A DNA stretch of 64,000 nt, taken from assembly GCF_902459745.1 (NCBI RefSeq), contig NZ_CABPSJ010000001.1, positions 1,116,001 to 1,180,000 on the forward strand. The letters are read 5' to 3'. Under the pieces are notes generated by a model. That model saw only the letters and a list, made by a program, of their open reading frames with translations. It ran no database searches and was not told the origin of the DNA. The translations under genes were made by a program, and so were the position numbers. The DNA comes from Pandoraea communis. GTDB taxonomy: Bacteria > Pseudomonadota > Gammaproteobacteria > Burkholderiales > Burkholderiaceae. Shown in pieces: positions 62,662-64,000 of this stretch. How positions within the stretch are numbered: the stretch's first letter is position 1; each line of letters begins with the position of its first letter.

Positions 62662-63561
62662 ATGGCGACCAAGACCAACGCACTGAAAAAAAAGGGCCTG
62701 GGCCGCGGCCTCGAAGCGCTGCTCGGCGCGCACGCCGATAACCATAACGGCGCGGCCGAAGCCGGTGCCGACGGCGCGCCGTCGGTCATGTCGCTCGAGC
62801 GTATTCAGGCCGGTAAGTATCAACCGCGCACGCGCATGGATGAAGGGGCATTGCAGGAACTCGCAGCGAGCATTCGCGCGCAGGGCCTCATGCAGCCGAT
62901 TCTGGTGCGTCGTGTCGATAGTGAGAAGTACGAAATTATTGCGGGCGAACGACGCTTCCGTGCCGCACGCATCGCCGGGCTGGCCGAAGTGCCGGTGCTC
63001 GTGCGCGACGTCTCCGATGAAGCCGCCGCCGCAATGGCGCTTATCGAGAACATTCAGCGCGAAGACCTGAATCCGCTCGAAGAGGCGCAAGGCATTCAAC
63101 GTCTTCTCGGCGAATTCAACTACACGCATGAACAAGCTGCCGAGTCGCTCGGCCGATCGCGCAGTGCCGTGTCGAACCTGTTGCGTCTGCTCAATCTCGC
63201 GCAGCCGGTGCAGACCATGCTGCTGGCGGGCGATCTCGACATGGGGCACGCTCGCGCGCTGCTCGCCGTCGACGCCGCCACGCAGATCACGCTCGCCAAT
63301 CAGGTGGTGAACAAGCGCCTGTCGGTGCGCGATACCGAGCGGATCGTCAACGCGTCGCTGAAACCGCAAGGTGACGGCATTCGCCGTCGCTCAGCAGAGG
63401 AGGGCGGTCGCGACGTGACGCGTCTCGAAGACGAGTTGTCGGATCTGCTCGCGTCGAACGTCAAGATCAAGGTCGGGCGGAAAGGGGCCGGACAACTCAC
63501 GATCGATTTCGGCAGTCTCGATGCGCTCGACGGCATCCTCGCACGCATTCGCGCCGAGTAA
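62662..63561 (+). CDS. parB: Chromosome-partitioning protein ParB (Spo0J)
   Basis: 299 residues. N-terminal ParA-stimulating patch KKKGLGRGLEALLG, CTP-binding box motifs (QPILVRRVDSEKYEIIAGERRFRAARIAGL and ENIQREDLNPLEEAQG), helix-turn-helix YTHEQAAESLGRSRSAVSNLLRLLNL, and a C-terminal dimerisation domain. ParB loads at parS and slides along DNA using CTP. The parS array lies 3.2-5.3 kb upstream, and one site is inside mnmG. It follows parA after 27 bases. Confidence 0.97.
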   Translation: MATKTNALKKKGLGRGLEALLGAHADNHNGAAEAGADGAPSVMSLERIQAGKYQPRTRMDEGALQELAASIRAQGLMQPILVRRVDSEKYEIIAGERRFRAARIAGLAEVPVLVRDVSDEAAAAMALIENIQREDLNPLEEAQGIQRLLGEFNYTHEQAAESLGRSRSAVSNLLRLLNLAQPVQTMLLAGDLDMGHARALLAVDAATQITLANQVVNKRLSVRDTERIVNASLKPQGDGIRRRSAEEGGRDVTRLEDELSDLLASNVKIKVGRKGAGQLTIDFGSLDALDGILARIRAE

Positions 63562-63586
63562 TTTTGGTCTACTGATTAACTTTTCC

Positions 63587-64000
63587 GTGAACGAACCCGC
63601 CGGTGAACCGGTAGGCAAGGCAAAGCCAACGGTGCCGCGGGCGCCGGACGACTCCCTCGCGGCGGCACCGTCGCGGGGCGCCGTAACGACGCACGCCTTG
63701 TACACCTTGCGCATCTTGCGCGCGACGTACGAGCGTGTGCGCAGCGACTGGGTGCTGGTCATTCTGCTCGCCGGATTCGTCATCCTGCAGGTGTTTCGTC
63801 CCGCGAGCGTCGGCGAATTGTTCGCGCGTATCGATCGGCAAACGATCCTCACGCTTGCGGGATTGTTGATGCTCACGCGCGCCATCGACCAGAGCGGCTT
63901 TCTCGATTGGCTGGCGCAACGACTGCTGCGGGCGTTTCGCACGGAGCGGCGCCTCGCGTTGCTGATGGTGACGTTTGCCGCCGCACTGTCCACGCTGCTT
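63587..64000 (+). CDS. SLC13/ArsB-type anion transporter, start only
   Basis: 138 codons run to the window end from a GTG at 63587, the first plausible start 26 bases after parB; no strong ribosome-binding site is seen, so the true start could differ. A basic, disordered-looking N-terminus of about 58 residues leads to DWVLVILLAGFVILQVF, then DRQTILTLAGLLMLTRAIDQSGFLDWLAQRLL and LALLMVTFAAALSTLL, matching the opening of ArsB/NhaD/citrate-transporter proteins of the ion-transporter superfamily. Direction and substrate cannot be told from this part. Confidence 0.75.
   Translation, partial: MNEPAGEPVGKAKPTVPRAPDDSLAAAPSRGAVTTHALYTLRILRATYERVRSDWVLVILLAGFVILQVFRPASVGELFARIDRQTILTLAGLLMLTRAIDQSGFLDWLAQRLLRAFRTERRLALLMVTFAAALSTLL

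Overview
The window looks like a GC-rich Burkholderiales chromosome, most likely Pandoraea or a close Burkholderiaceae relative. The grounds are the base composition, the gene families, and an origin-side mnmG-rsmG-parA-parB cluster. Genus is an inference; no rRNA or tRNA gene was seen. About 47 genes are supported, one of them a remnant, plus two clusters of DnaA boxes and a striking array of parS sites.

Layout. 0-6 kb: tail of a ClC channel gene, mnmC (tRNA wobble uridine modification), a CPA2 cation/proton antiporter and a YbdK-type carboxylate-amine ligase. 5.8-7.2 kb: a 1.4 kb gene-free stretch with an AT-rich segment and six DnaA-box-like sites. 7.2-10.7 kb: a MarR regulator with a cysteine-rich tail, a small SET-domain methyltransferase, then phhB and phhA (phenylalanine hydroxylation) with a divergent Lrp/AsnC regulator. 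11.1-20.1 kb: a giant alpha-2-macroglobulin, a YhhN protein and penicillin-binding protein 1C in one tight operon, an envelope-defence and cell-wall pair with a membrane protein between. 20.3-28.4 kb: an ornithine cyclodeaminase-like enzyme, an octamer tandem repeat, and a heme uptake operon (receptor, HmuS, HmuT, HmuU, HmuV) under a Fur-box-like site. 28.4-34 kb: an Lrp regulator divergent from a fused indolepyruvate ferredoxin oxidoreductase, then trpS. 34.1-35.7 kb: two unrecognised genes of lower GC. 36-44 kb: an amidohydrolase, an MHS-type transporter, two LysR regulators, fumC and a GMC oxidoreductase.

44.6-57 kb holds two branched-chain-amino-acid-type (HAAT) ABC transporters. The first is ordered livG-livF-livJ-livH-livM. 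The second has a binding protein, an HpaR-like MarR regulator, a permease, a permease-ATPase fusion and an ATPase. A TauE/SafE permease and a candidate small RNA lie between them. The regulators and phhAB/ior suggest a lifestyle based on aromatic compounds and amino acids.

57-64 kb is origin-proximal chromosome biology: five DnaA-box-like sites, a G10 tract, six parS sites (four ahead of mnmG spaced by 231-bp tandem units or close by, one inside mnmG), then mnmG, rsmG, a lipocalin, parA, parB and the start of an SLC13/ArsB-type transporter. The most unusual observations are the 231-bp parS-bearing tandem repeat, the second DnaA-box cluster 51 kb away, an ABC ATPase whose Walker A lysine is arginine, and the orphan two-gene module at 34-35.7 kb.
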